Source of the DNA: Jiangella alkaliphila | GTDB lineage: Bacteria; Actinomycetota; Actinomycetes; Jiangellales; Jiangellaceae | Assembly (NCBI RefSeq): GCF_900105925.1 | Contig: NZ_LT629791.1 | Span: 4,868,001-4,932,000 of the forward strand | Reading direction: 5' to 3' | Length of the DNA stretch: 64,000 bases | Shown: positions 17,473 through 26,400 of the stretch, piece after piece | How positions within the stretch are numbered: position 1 is the stretch's first letter | How the letters are laid out: the number at the start of each line of letters is the position of its first letter | Notes under the pieces: generated by a model | What the model was told of the DNA's origin: nothing | Databases searched by the model: none | The model's input: the letters and a program-made list of their open reading frames with translations, nothing else | Position numbers and translations under genes: made by a program

Positions 17473-17507
17473 GGCTCACCCCCCTGCGCCAAGCTACGAG
17501 CCACCGA

Positions 17508-18472
17508 TCATCGTCCGCAAGCCCACCCCGCGGGCCTTCTGAGCGGACCGACCCGGGTGGAGGCGACGAGGACGCCGGCGGAGAGGACGGTGGCCAGGAC
17601 GAGCAGTCCGACGAAGCCCCAGACCAGCATGATCGGCCCGGCGGCGAGCGCCGCGCCGGCCGAGACCAGCGTCATCGCGGTGTCGGCGGCGCCCTGGATG
17701 CGCGTGTCGCCCGCCGAGCTGGCCGCGATGTGCGCCGACGCCGCCACCGTGCAGACCGACCAGCCCAGGCCCAGCAGGAACAGCCCCAGCCCGTGCGTGT
17801 AGGCCGCCGATCCGGCGAAGCCGGCCGCGACCGCCGACGAGATCAGCAGGATGGTGCCACCGGCGACCAGCGCGGGGCGCACCCCGACGCGGTCGGCCAG
17901 CAGCCCGGACAGCGGCGCGAACGCGTACATGCCGAGGAAGTGCACCGAGATGGCCGCGCCGATCGCCGTGTGCGACCCGCCCTCGTGGTGCATCTGCACC
18001 GGCGTCATCACCATGACGGCGACCATCGTGGCGTGCGCGAGGACGAGGCCGGCTACGGCCGGTGCGACGGCGGCGAACCGCGACCTCCCGGCGCCCTGGG
18101 CACCGGTGATGTCCGGCGGCGGGACGCGGCCGGTGTCGCGCGCGACGAGGAGGGGGTCCGGGCGCAGGAGGGCGAAGACGAGCAGCCCGGCGATCGCCGC
18201 GCACGAGAGGTCGAACAGGAACGGCCCGGCCAGCGGCGGCCGCGCCGGTTCATCCAGGCGGCCAGCAGGTACGACGACACGCCCGCGCCAACCGTCAGGG
18301 TGGCCTGGGTGAGGCCCGCGGCGCCGGTGGAGCCGGACATCTCCGCCGCGAGGATCCCGCTGACGGCGAACGTCACCGTCACCGCGATGCTGCCGAGCAC
18401 CTGGCTGGCCAGCAGCAGCGCCATCGTGCGCCGCTGCACGCGGCCGACGTCGACGTCGACGTCGACGATCAC
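17508..18472 (-). pseudogene. MFS transporter pseudogene with internal deletion and frame change
   Basis: Reading begins at GTG 18472 (GTGA overlap with the methyltransferase stop) and runs through TM1-TM2 to AAWMNRRGRR. The sequence then changes frame near 18230-18245 and continues as PPLAGPFLFDLSCAAIAGLLVFALLRPDPLL to the stop at 17508. In intact relatives the GRR of loop 2-3 and the PLAGPFLF of TM6 are about 100 residues apart, so TM3-TM5 appear to be missing. The total of 965 bases is not a multiple of three. This points to a real internal deletion rather than a single-base read error. Confidence 0.75.
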
Positions 18473-19038
18473 GGCCGCCACCCCGCCGGGACGTCGGCCG
18501 GCTGCAGGCCGACGAGCTGCAGGCCGAGCACCGACTCGGTGTCGCGCAGCGTCTCGTCCTCGAGGTAGCGGTACAGGTACGGGACGCTCGCCAGCGACGC
18601 GATGGTGAACCGGCCGGCGACGGCGTCGACCATGGCCGCGCCGGTGTGCAGGTCGCGGTGCTCGTCGCGCCAGCGCGACAGCGAGCCGGGCTGGTCGTAG
18701 AAGAGGTCGGCGATGGCGGTGCCGGCCCGCTCGTGCGCGAACTCGTCGATGAGCAGCCGGCCGCCCTCGCGCAGCAGCGCGGCGGCCGAGTCCAGCGCCC
18801 GGCCGAGGTCGTCGACGTGATGCAGCGACAGCGCGAAGACCACCGCGTCGTACGGGTCGTCGCGGAAGTCGCAGATGTCGGCGGTGCGGACGCCGGGCCG
18901 GGCCCGCTCCGGGTCGATGTCGATGGCGGTGACGTCGTAGCCGCGCTCGCGCAGGCGGTCGGCCAGGGCGCCGTCGCCGCAGCCGGCGTCGAGGATCCGG
19001 GCCGGTGCGGGTGGCAGGTGGGTGTCGATGAAGTCCAT
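18469..19038 (-). CDS. Class I SAM-dependent methyltransferase
   Basis: 189 residues. Motif I ILDAGCGDGALADRLRERGYDVTAIDID, post-I ARPGVRTADICDF, motif II DAVVFALSLHHVDD and motif III LLREGGRLLIDEF show the SAM-binding fold. ATG 19038 is used; ATG 19065 is an in-frame alternative. It is divergent from the LysR gene by 70 bases and overlaps the following MFS pseudogene by four bases. That layout suggests LysR control of a methyltransferase-efflux pair that has lost its pump. Substrate unknown. Confidence 0.85.
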   Translation of the reverse strand: MDFIDTHLPPAPARILDAGCGDGALADRLRERGYDVTAIDIDPERARPGVRTADICDFRDDPYDAVVFALSLHHVDDLGRALDSAAALLREGGRLLIDEFAHERAGTAIADLFYDQPGSLSRWRDEHRDLHTGAAMVDAVAGRFTIASLASVPYLYRYLEDETLRDTESVLGLQLVGLQPADVPAGWRP

Positions 19039-19108
19039 GGCTCCACCGTGCGGCGGATCCGCCATGAGCACCACTGCAGGTCGGACAGACCAGGTATACG
19101 CTCGACGC

Positions 19109-19987
19109 ATGCTCGACACGTGGTCGCTGCGGGTGCTGGCCGAGGTCGCCGAGCGGGGCTCGTTCTCCGCCGCGGCCGAGGCGCTGACGATGACGCAGCC
19201 GGCCGTCTCGCGGCAGATCGCCTCGCTCGAGCGCCGGGCCGGGGTCCGGCTGTTCCGCCGGCTGCCGCGTGGTGTCGTCCCGACCGCGGCCGGGGTCCTG
19301 GCCATCGACGAGGCGCGCGCGATCCTCGGCCGGCTGGCCGGGCTGGAGGCGCGACTCGGCGCGTTCGCGCAGCTGCGCAGCGGGCACGTCCGGCTGTCCG
19401 CCTTCCCCAGCGCCAACACCGAGTTCGTGCCCGCGGCGATCCGCCGGTTCAGCGAGCTCTACCCCGGCGTCGAGGTGGGCCTGGTCCAGGCCGGGCCGGG
19501 CGAGCTGCGCACCGGCGCCGTCGACGTCGCGCTGCTCACGTCCTGGGACGAGGCCGGCGACGACGTCGACCTCGTGCCGCTGCTCGACGAGGACCACCGC
19601 ATCGCGTTGCCGTCCACGCACCGTCTGGCCGGCCGCACGACCGTCCCGCTGCGCGAGCTGCGTGGCGAGACCTGGATCGAGGGCAGCCACCCCGACTGCC
19701 TCGGCCCGCTCGACGTCCTCGAGAAGACGCTGGGCGGCCCGCCCCGCATCGGCTTCACCTGCGACGACTGGACGGGCAAGCAGGCGCTGGTCGCGGCCGG
19801 CATGGGCGTCACGATCATGTCGACGCTGGCCGCCTCGGCGGTCCGCCCGGACGTCGCCCTGCGCCCGACGTCGCCCACCCTGCCGCGGCGGCGCGTCCTC
19901 GCCGCCGTCCTGCCGCCGGCCGTGCGCACGCCCGCGGCGACCGCGATGCTGACGGTGCTGACGTCACTCGCCGCCGGCTACCGCTGA
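19109..19987 (+). CDS. LysR-family transcriptional regulator
   Basis: 292 residues, the usual LTTR size. The N-terminal winged helix-turn-helix reads LRVLAEVAERGSFSAAAEALTMTQPAVSRQIASLERRAGVRLFRRLPRG, followed by an inducer-binding domain (LRSGHVRLSAFPSANTEFVPAAIRRFSELYPGVEV). It is divergent from the methyltransferase gene, the classic LysR arrangement. Its 3' end overlaps the convergent HxlR gene by 24 bases. Confidence 0.92.
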   Translation: MLDTWSLRVLAEVAERGSFSAAAEALTMTQPAVSRQIASLERRAGVRLFRRLPRGVVPTAAGVLAIDEARAILGRLAGLEARLGAFAQLRSGHVRLSAFPSANTEFVPAAIRRFSELYPGVEVGLVQAGPGELRTGAVDVALLTSWDEAGDDVDLVPLLDEDHRIALPSTHRLAGRTTVPLRELRGETWIEGSHPDCLGPLDVLEKTLGGPPRIGFTCDDWTGKQALVAAGMGVTIMSTLAASAVRPDVALRPTSPTLPRRRVLAAVLPPAVRTPAATAMLTVLTSLAAGYR

Positions 19988-20335
19988 CGCGTCGTCGAAG
20001 CGGGCGCGGGCGCGCTCGACGTCGGGGAGGTTGTCGGCGGTCCAGAGCAGCAGCGCGTCGATGAGGTCCTGGAGGGTCTTGCCGAGCGGCGTGATGCGGT
20101 ACTCGACGGCGACCGGCCGGGTGCTGACGACGACCCGCTCGACCATGCCGTTGCGCTCGAGCCGGCGCAGCGCGGCCGTGAGCGACTTCTGCGTGACGAC
20201 GGGGATCGCGCGGCGCAGCCCGTTGAAGCGCAGCGGCCCCTCGCACAACCGGTCCAGCACGTGTAGCGACCACTTGTCGAGGACCTGGTCGAGCAGCTCG
20301 CGGTGCCGCCCGGTGACCTGCGGGGTTTCCGTCAT
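19964..20335 (-). CDS. HxlR-family winged-helix regulator
   Basis: 123 residues containing the HxlR core: LLDQVLDKWSLHVLDRLCEGPLRFNGLRRAIPVVTQKSLTAALRRLERNGMVERVV and YRITPLGKTLQDLIDALLLW. The N-terminal Cys of redox-sensing members is absent; the one Cys sits in LCEGP (about residue 32). ATG 20335 is the family-typical start. Divergent from the RidA gene (81 bases), which it probably regulates. Confidence 0.88.
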   Translation of the reverse strand: MTETPQVTGRHRELLDQVLDKWSLHVLDRLCEGPLRFNGLRRAIPVVTQKSLTAALRRLERNGMVERVVVSTRPVAVEYRITPLGKTLQDLIDALLLWTADNLPDVERARARFDDASAVAGGE

Positions 20336-20416
20336 GACACCTAGTCTCGTTGAAGTTCCCTCCGGACACCAGGTAGACATCAGATACCCGTTCTGACCAC
20401 GCGAAAGGAACTCCCC

Positions 20417-20827
20417 ATGACCGTACAGGTGCTCACCCCGGACGGCATGTTCCAGCCGGTCCCGTACCACCACGTGTCCGTCGGCACCGGCAGCCGCCAG
20501 GTGCACGTCGCCGGCCAGATCGCCCGCGACGGCGACGGCAGCCCCGTCGCGACCGGCGACTTCGCCGGGCAGCTCGCGCAGGCGCTGCGCAACACCGCCC
20601 GCGGCCTGGCCGGCGCCGGCGCGACCTTCGCCGACGTCGTCCGGCTGCGGTTCTTCATCGTCGGCTGGAACGCGGAGACGTACGACGCGTTCACGGCCGG
20701 CATCGAGAAGGTCGCCGACGAGATCGGGCTGCCGCGGCCGCTGCCGCCACTGTCCGCCATCGGCGTCGACTACCTGTTCGAGCCGGACGTGCTCGTCGAG
20801 GTCGAGGCGTACGCGGTCATCGACTGA
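20417..20827 (+). CDS. RidA/YjgF-family protein
   Basis: 136 residues of the RidA fold (HVAGQIARDGDGSPV, FAGQLAQALRNTARGLAGAGATFADVVRLRFFIVGW, LPPLSAIGVDYLFEPDVLVEVEAYAV). True RidA deaminates reactive enamine/imine intermediates using an Arg, as in IPxxARxxV. Here that position reads LPPLSAIGVD without the Arg, so this is probably an Rid subfamily member of other function. ATG 20417 follows GAAAGGA. Paired with the divergent HxlR gene. Confidence 0.88.
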   Translation: MTVQVLTPDGMFQPVPYHHVSVGTGSRQVHVAGQIARDGDGSPVATGDFAGQLAQALRNTARGLAGAGATFADVVRLRFFIVGWNAETYDAFTAGIEKVADEIGLPRPLPPLSAIGVDYLFEPDVLVEVEAYAVID

Positions 20828-20843
20828 GGCCGGCCGCGCGCTC

Positions 20844-21929
20844 TCAGCGCAGCTGGGTGGCGAGCGGGCAACCGAACGGGTCGGGCATGCGGCCGACGTC
20901 GTTGAGGTAGCGGCTGATCGCGCGGAAGGCGCCGAAGAACGTCGTCTCGGTGTAGTGGACGTCGTGCTTGACGCAGTGGGCCCGGACGAGGTCGCGCGCC
21001 CGGCGCAGGTTCGGCCGCGGCATGTTCGGGAAGAGGTGGTGCTCGATCTGGTAGTTGAGCCCGCCCATGGCGAAGGTGGTGAACCTGCCGCCGCTGATGT
21101 TGCGCGACATCAGCACCTGGCGGCGCAGGAAGTCGATCTTCATGTCCGGCGGCACGATCGGCATGCCGACGTGGTTGGTCGCGAAGGCGCTGCCGAGCAG
21201 CAGCCCGAACACCAGCATCTGCACGGCGAAGAAGGCGGCCGCCTTGCCCGGCGGCAGGACGAGCAGCAGCACGGTGATGTAGCCGCCGAGCCGGGCGGCG
21301 ATGAACGCGATCTCCGTCCAGCGGTGCTTGAGCGGCTGCTTGCCGACGAGTCGCTGGATGCTCGCGATGTGCAGGGCGACGCCGATGAACGGGACGAACG
21401 GGAGGAAGTACCCCTGCCACCGGGTGAGCTTGGCCGCCAGCCCGCGCCGGGCCTGCGCGATGGCCGGGGTGAAGGCGAACGCACTGGGCCCGATGTCGGG
21501 GTCGGAGCCCTCCTTGTTCGGGTTGGCGTGGTGGCGGCTGTGCTTGCTCACCCACCAACCGTGGCTGAGCCCGGCGAACAGCCCCGACAGCACCCGCGAC
21601 GTCCAGTCGTTCCAGTGGTGCGACCGGAAGATCTGCCGGTGCGCGCTGTCGTGGCCCAGGAAGCTGATCTGGGTGAGCACGACCCCCAGCCCGGCGGCGA
21701 GGAGCAGCTGGAACCAGGAGTCGCCGAGGAAGGCGAACGCGACCCAGATGCCGGCGAAGACGGCGACGGCGCCGAGGATCCTGGACCAGTAGTAGGTGTA
21801 GGCGCGGCGGAGCAGCCCTGCCTCCTTCACCTGCTGTGCCAGTTCGGTGTAGGTGCTCACGTGCCGCACGCGCTTCGGCGCGGCGTCGCTCGCGGGATCG
21901 GCGGTCGCGCTCGGCGAGATGGTGGTCAT
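20844..21929 (-). CDS. Fatty-acid desaturase (membrane di-iron, front-end/linoleoyl-CoA type)
   Basis: 361-residue membrane enzyme inserting a double bond in an acyl chain. Three His boxes: GHDSAHRQIF, HSRHHANPN and QIEHHLFPNMP. The Q-x-x-H-H third box marks the delta-6/linoleoyl-CoA-like group. Four TM helices lie around the boxes. Usual length. The reductant (a ferredoxin or flavodoxin system) is not encoded nearby. It is 36 bases downstream of the glycosyltransferase gene's stop, in opposite gene order on the same strand. Confidence 0.92.
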   Translation of the reverse strand: MTTISPSATADPASDAAPKRVRHVSTYTELAQQVKEAGLLRRAYTYYWSRILGAVAVFAGIWVAFAFLGDSWFQLLLAAGLGVVLTQISFLGHDSAHRQIFRSHHWNDWTSRVLSGLFAGLSHGWWVSKHSRHHANPNKEGSDPDIGPSAFAFTPAIAQARRGLAAKLTRWQGYFLPFVPFIGVALHIASIQRLVGKQPLKHRWTEIAFIAARLGGYITVLLLVLPPGKAAAFFAVQMLVFGLLLGSAFATNHVGMPIVPPDMKIDFLRRQVLMSRNISGGRFTTFAMGGLNYQIEHHLFPNMPRPNLRRARDLVRAHCVKHDVHYTETTFFGAFRAISRYLNDVGRMPDPFGCPLATQLR

Positions 21930-21965
21930 GTGGGTCTCCTTGAGGCCGGCGCCGCTGTCATGGTT

Positions 21966-23117
21966 TTACCCCGCGGTGCGGATGTCATCCCGCTCGTCGG
22001 TCAGCACGGCCCGCGGTCGCGGCGGTTCCGCGGACGGTGCGGCGATCAGGTCTTCGAGTTGCCGGACGATGGTCGCCGGCGGGATCGGCCGCGGCTGAGC
22101 CAGGACGCTCAGGAGCGTGTCCACCGACTGTCCGACGGTGAACCTCGTCCCGGCATCGCGGCGTGTGGTGTCAGAGAGTGGCCCGGCCGCGACGGCCGCC
22201 CGGATGCCCCAGGCCAGCGCCTCGGCGTCGTCCGGCTTGACCAGGGTCACGCCGCCGCAGTCGGTCTCGGGCAGGCCGCCGTCGTCGGAGGCGATGACCC
22301 GGCAGCCGGCGTGCTGGGCCTCGATCGACACGATGCCGAAGGTCTCGTGCCAGTACTGGCTGTTGGACGGCATCACGACGATGTCGTGGTCGGCCATCAG
22401 CGCCGCCATCCTGGCCGGAGACTTGCGGGTGGGGACGACGGAGATGCGCGGGTGCGCGTCGAGCAGGCGCCCGATGATCTTGCCCTGCGGCTTGTCGGCG
22501 CCGGCGGTCGTCGCCATGAAGACGAGGTCGAGGTCCTGGTCGATGATGTCGATGTGCAGGGTCGACATCAGGGTGTAGATGCCCTTCTCAGGGCTCAGCC
22601 GGCCGGCGTACAGCACCCGGGTCGACCCGCTGATGTTGACGGGCCGCGGCTGTGCGGCGAAGCACGGCTCGGCGAACGGGTACACGACGCTGATGGTCGC
22701 GACGTCGACGTCGAGGAAGCGGGCCCACAGCTCGGCCGAGTAACGGCTGGTGGCGATCATGGTGCGGTCCCTGGTGCCGTCGGCGGCGAAGGCCCACTCC
22801 CGCTCCCGGATCGGCGGCGGGTTGTGCAGGATCAGGAACGACGGCGTCCGGGTCGGCACCGGGTGCGGCTCGTTGACGAAGACGACGGTGCCGTCGAGCT
22901 CACCGACGCCGGCCAGCGTCGGCAGCGACAGGAACGGGATGTCGGTGAAGTCGTCGCGGCCGTCGGCGGTGCCGAGGCCGACCGTGACGACCTGCGCGGG
23001 GACGCCGCGCCGGTTGAGTTCTCGGACCTGGCCGACGGTGTAGTTCTCCGAGCCGCCGGTGCCGGCCGGCAGCGGGTTTCCCGGAGACCAGATGAAGGAG
23101 ATCAACGTGTGTACCAC
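21966..23117 (-). CDS. Glycosyltransferase family 4 protein
   Basis: 383 residues with a two-domain GT-B fold. N-terminal SFIWSPGNPLPAGTGGSENYTVGQVRELNRRG is a donor-loop and acceptor-side signature. The C-terminal half has RVLYAGRLSPEKGIYTLM and the GT4 E-x7-E region HETFGIVSIEAQHAGCRVIASDDGGLPE. Start is GTG 23117 with no clear ribosome site. It lies upstream of the desaturase on the same strand and may be co-transcribed, hinting at glycolipid synthesis (weak inference). Confidence 0.88.
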   Translation of the reverse strand: MVHTLISFIWSPGNPLPAGTGGSENYTVGQVRELNRRGVPAQVVTVGLGTADGRDDFTDIPFLSLPTLAGVGELDGTVVFVNEPHPVPTRTPSFLILHNPPPIREREWAFAADGTRDRTMIATSRYSAELWARFLDVDVATISVVYPFAEPCFAAQPRPVNISGSTRVLYAGRLSPEKGIYTLMSTLHIDIIDQDLDLVFMATTAGADKPQGKIIGRLLDAHPRISVVPTRKSPARMAALMADHDIVVMPSNSQYWHETFGIVSIEAQHAGCRVIASDDGGLPETDCGGVTLVKPDDAEALAWGIRAAVAAGPLSDTTRRDAGTRFTVGQSVDTLLSVLAQPRPIPPATIVRQLEDLIAAPSAEPPRPRAVLTDERDDIRTAG

Positions 23118-23434
23118 CCATGGGGGTCGGTGTGTGCCGGGCTCGAACAGGGCGCGATCCGCGACGACCGCGGCTGCGAGCCCGGTCGCGACGACGGGTC
23201 GAGATGGTGGACCCGCGCGAATCCGACCGTGCGTGAGGGGACAACTACGTCAACGCTGAAACACCCGACGACCGGGCAGCGGCGCATCCCGCAACGTTCG
23301 ATGGAACAACGATCACAGCTATTGGGAGAGTAGCACGTGCGGCCCCACTACCAGCACGAACGGCGGGTGAACGACGGTGACGGGGTCGCCTGCGGCCGCA
23401 AGCGCGAGCCGCGGGCGACCCCGTCGGAGCAGGA
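23118..23434. other. 317-base spacer between glycosyltransferase start and metallophosphoesterase end
   Basis: No credible gene. A 61-residue minus frame here (23102-23287) overlaps the glycosyltransferase start and lacks a ribosome site. The spacer should hold the glycosyltransferase promoter; a TTGACG-like -35 lies on the minus strand near 23248, but no good -10 is seen. A strong hairpin lies at 23379-23425. Confidence 0.55.
23379..23425 (-). terminator. Strong stem-loop terminator after the large metallophosphoesterase gene
   Basis: A 12-bp perfect stem (23379-23390 with 23414-23425) encloses a second GCGGC/GCCGC pairing. It begins 10 bases after the stop codon of the minus-strand gene ending at 23435. 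Position and strength fit an intrinsic-like terminator without U-tract. Confidence 0.65.
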
Positions 23435-26400
23435 CTATTCGGCTGGCGTCTCCTCCGGTTCGAACGGCGCGAAGTACGGGTACAGCGGCGCGCTCGGCCC
23501 CCACGCCTGCGGCCGGCCGCGAGCGTCGGTCGTCGTGAAGACGGCCGGCTCGGACGCGGTGACGCCGCCGCCGGCGCTGTGCGCGGTGACGATCCACGCG
23601 TAGGTCGTGGCCGGGCGCAGCCCTGCCCACTCGACCGAGGCGATCTCGCCGGACGGCACCGTGACCTCACCCAGCGGCTCGGCCGGCGTGTAGAGCGCGA
23701 TCGCGTCGGTCTGGAACGTGGTCGTGCGGGTCTGCAGGTCGACCGGCAGCACCATGTTGTCCTCGGTGCCGTTGTACCGGCCGTTGGTGTCGAACTCGGT
23801 CGCGCCGAAGTCCGCCAGCAGCGGCGAGTACGTGTCGACGATCAGCTCGGACCGGTCGACGTCGAACTGCAGCAGCCGGAAGAAGCTGGCGCCGAACTGC
23901 AGCTGGTCGTCCGGCTCGTAGCCGCCGATCTCGGTCAGCCCGAGCCGGTCGGCGGACACCGTGTAGAACTGGTAGTCCGCCAGCAGTTCCACCACGCCGC
24001 GGCTGATCTCGCCGCCGACCTGCGGCTTGATGTTCGTCCCGACGCCGTGCTCGTGGCCGGCCAGCACCAGGAACACGTTCGGGTTGGGCTCGACGACGCG
24101 GCGGAACAGCATCGCGCCGTCCGGGCCGGAGAAGCCGGCGCCGCGGCCGTCCGGGCTGGTCGACGGCACCAGGTAGTCGTGCGAGAGCAGGATGCCGTTG
24201 CGGTCCGGGAACCGCTCGAAGATCGAGTTCGCCCACTCGGCCTCCTCCCGGTCGACGCCGTAGGAGAGGCCGACGACGACGAAGTCCAGGCCACCGGCCG
24301 AGAACAGGTCGTAGTGGTTCTGGTTGTCGCCCTCGCGCCACGGGCCGCCGTACTCCGCGTGCTCCCACTGGTCGTCGGCGGCGGCGTACCGGTCCGGCCC
24401 GTAGTACTGGTTGTACAGCGCCTCCGGGCCGGTCTCGCGGCCGGACTGGTTGTCGTGGTTGCCGGCGATGACGCCGTTCGGGATGCCGGCGCCGTCGAGC
24501 ACGCCCTGCTGCTCGGACGAGAACTCGAACTCGCCGATGACCTGCTGGCGCATCGGCTCGTCCAGCGGCGGCCGGGTGTTGTTCTCGACGATGTCGCCGG
24601 TGTGCGCGGCGTAGGCGATCTTCCGCTCGTCGGCGTTGTCGACGACCCAGTCGACGATGCCCTGGTAGGCCGACGCCCAGACGGCCCGCTCCTCCGGGGT
24701 CTCCTGCTCCACCGCACCCTCGGAGATGTACTGGGTGTCGGTGAAGTGGACGATGGAGAAGTCGTACGTGTCCGGGTCGGCGAAGCCGTTCGGGTCGCCC
24801 GGCTCGATGTCGTCGGCGAACGGGTCCTGAGCGGTGACGAGGACGTTCACCCGGTTGCGGTCGACGTACTTGGCCTCGACGGTCGCGGACAGCTCGGTGT
24901 TGGCCTCGACGGCGCCGCGGGCGGTCGCGAGCGCGTCCCACGCCTGGGTCTCGGTGTTCCAGGCGTGCAGCGTCACCAGCCGCTCCGGGTCGGCGACGCC
25001 CTCCCAGCGCACGAACGGTGCGTCGACGTTCTTGCGCACCCGGATGTCGAACCGCTGGAAGGTGATGTCGCGGCTGGTCGGCGCGGCGAGCGTGCGCCCG
25101 TCCAGCGGCGCGAGGGCGTTCGTCTGGGCCGGCCGCTCCCCCGGCACCCGCAGGGTCGTCGGCATGGTGGCCGTGCTGCCCTGCCAGGCGCTGTTCGCGG
25201 TGGCCACCTCGGCCTGCGCGAACGACGTCGTCACGTCGCCGCCGCCGGGCGTGGCCACCCGGGCCGACAGCGTCACGGCCTCGCCGACGTCGGTGGCGCC
25301 GGAGGCCGGGGCCAGCTCGGCCGGGACGTCCGGGATGCCGGCGCTGGCGAAGACGATCTCGCGGACGGCGGTGTTGCCCATGACGTCGGTGCCGGTCACG
25401 GACAGCGTGTGCTCGCCGGGCGTGAGGCCGGGGCCGATCGGGGCGCCGAGCGCGACCTCGGTGCCGTCGAGCGCGACCTCAGGGCCGGACAGCACACCGG
25501 AGTCGTCGTCGAGCTGGACGTCCAGCACGACCGCCGATGTGATCGTCTCGCCGGCGGCCGGCGTGCTCGCCGTCACCTCGGGCGCGGTGTTGTCGGTGAC
25601 CAGCAGCCGGGTCGCGACCTCGCCGGTGGTGGACGACGCGGCGATGGTGTGCTCGCCGTCGGGCAGCGCCGCGGTGTCGAGGTCGGCGCGGATGCCGCGG
25701 GCCGGCGCGTCGACGAGGAAGTGCAGGTCGACCTCGCGCAGCGGGTTCACGGTGGAGCCGCAGTCGCCGTCGCCCATCCCGTAGCTGGGCTGCGGGAGCT
25801 GCGTCGTCGCCGTCCCCTCCGCCGGGGTGAGCGTGACGTTCGAGACGACGAAGTCGTCGCGGTTGTTGCCACAGCCGGTCGGGAACGTGCCGGTGACGAG
25901 GTCGATGGTGTTCCAGCCGGGCACCAGCCACTCGTTCGGGACGGTGATCTCCACGCGCTCGCTGACGTAGTCGCCGCCCAGGTCGAGCCGCATGCCGTTG
26001 ACCAGCAGGTGGTTGCGGTAGCGCGTCTCCATCGAATTGGTGGCGATGTCGAACGCGAAGACCGCCAGGCCCGAGCCGAGGGTCGGGCGGACGTGCGCGG
26101 CCGGCGCGTCGATCACGTAGTGCAGCTCGACCTCGCGCAGCGCCGTCGTGCTGGTGCCGCAGCTCCCGTCGCCCATCGCGTAGGACGGCGCGATGTCCTG
26201 CCCCGCCGCGGTGCCGTCGGCGACGGTCAGCGCCAGGTTCGCGATGCCGAAGTCGTCGCGGTTGACGCCGCAGGCCTCCTGCCGGCCGCCGGTGACGACG
26301 GTGATGACGTTGTCGCCCGGCACCAGGTACTGGTTCGGGATCGGGAAGTCGACCCGCCGGCTCACGTAGTCGCCGCCGAGGTCCAGCCGCTTGCCGTTGA

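Noticed and set aside
23102-23287. 61-codon minus-strand frame before the glycosyltransferase
   Set aside because: Overlaps the glycosyltransferase start in another frame, Ser/Arg/Pro-rich, no ribosome site.
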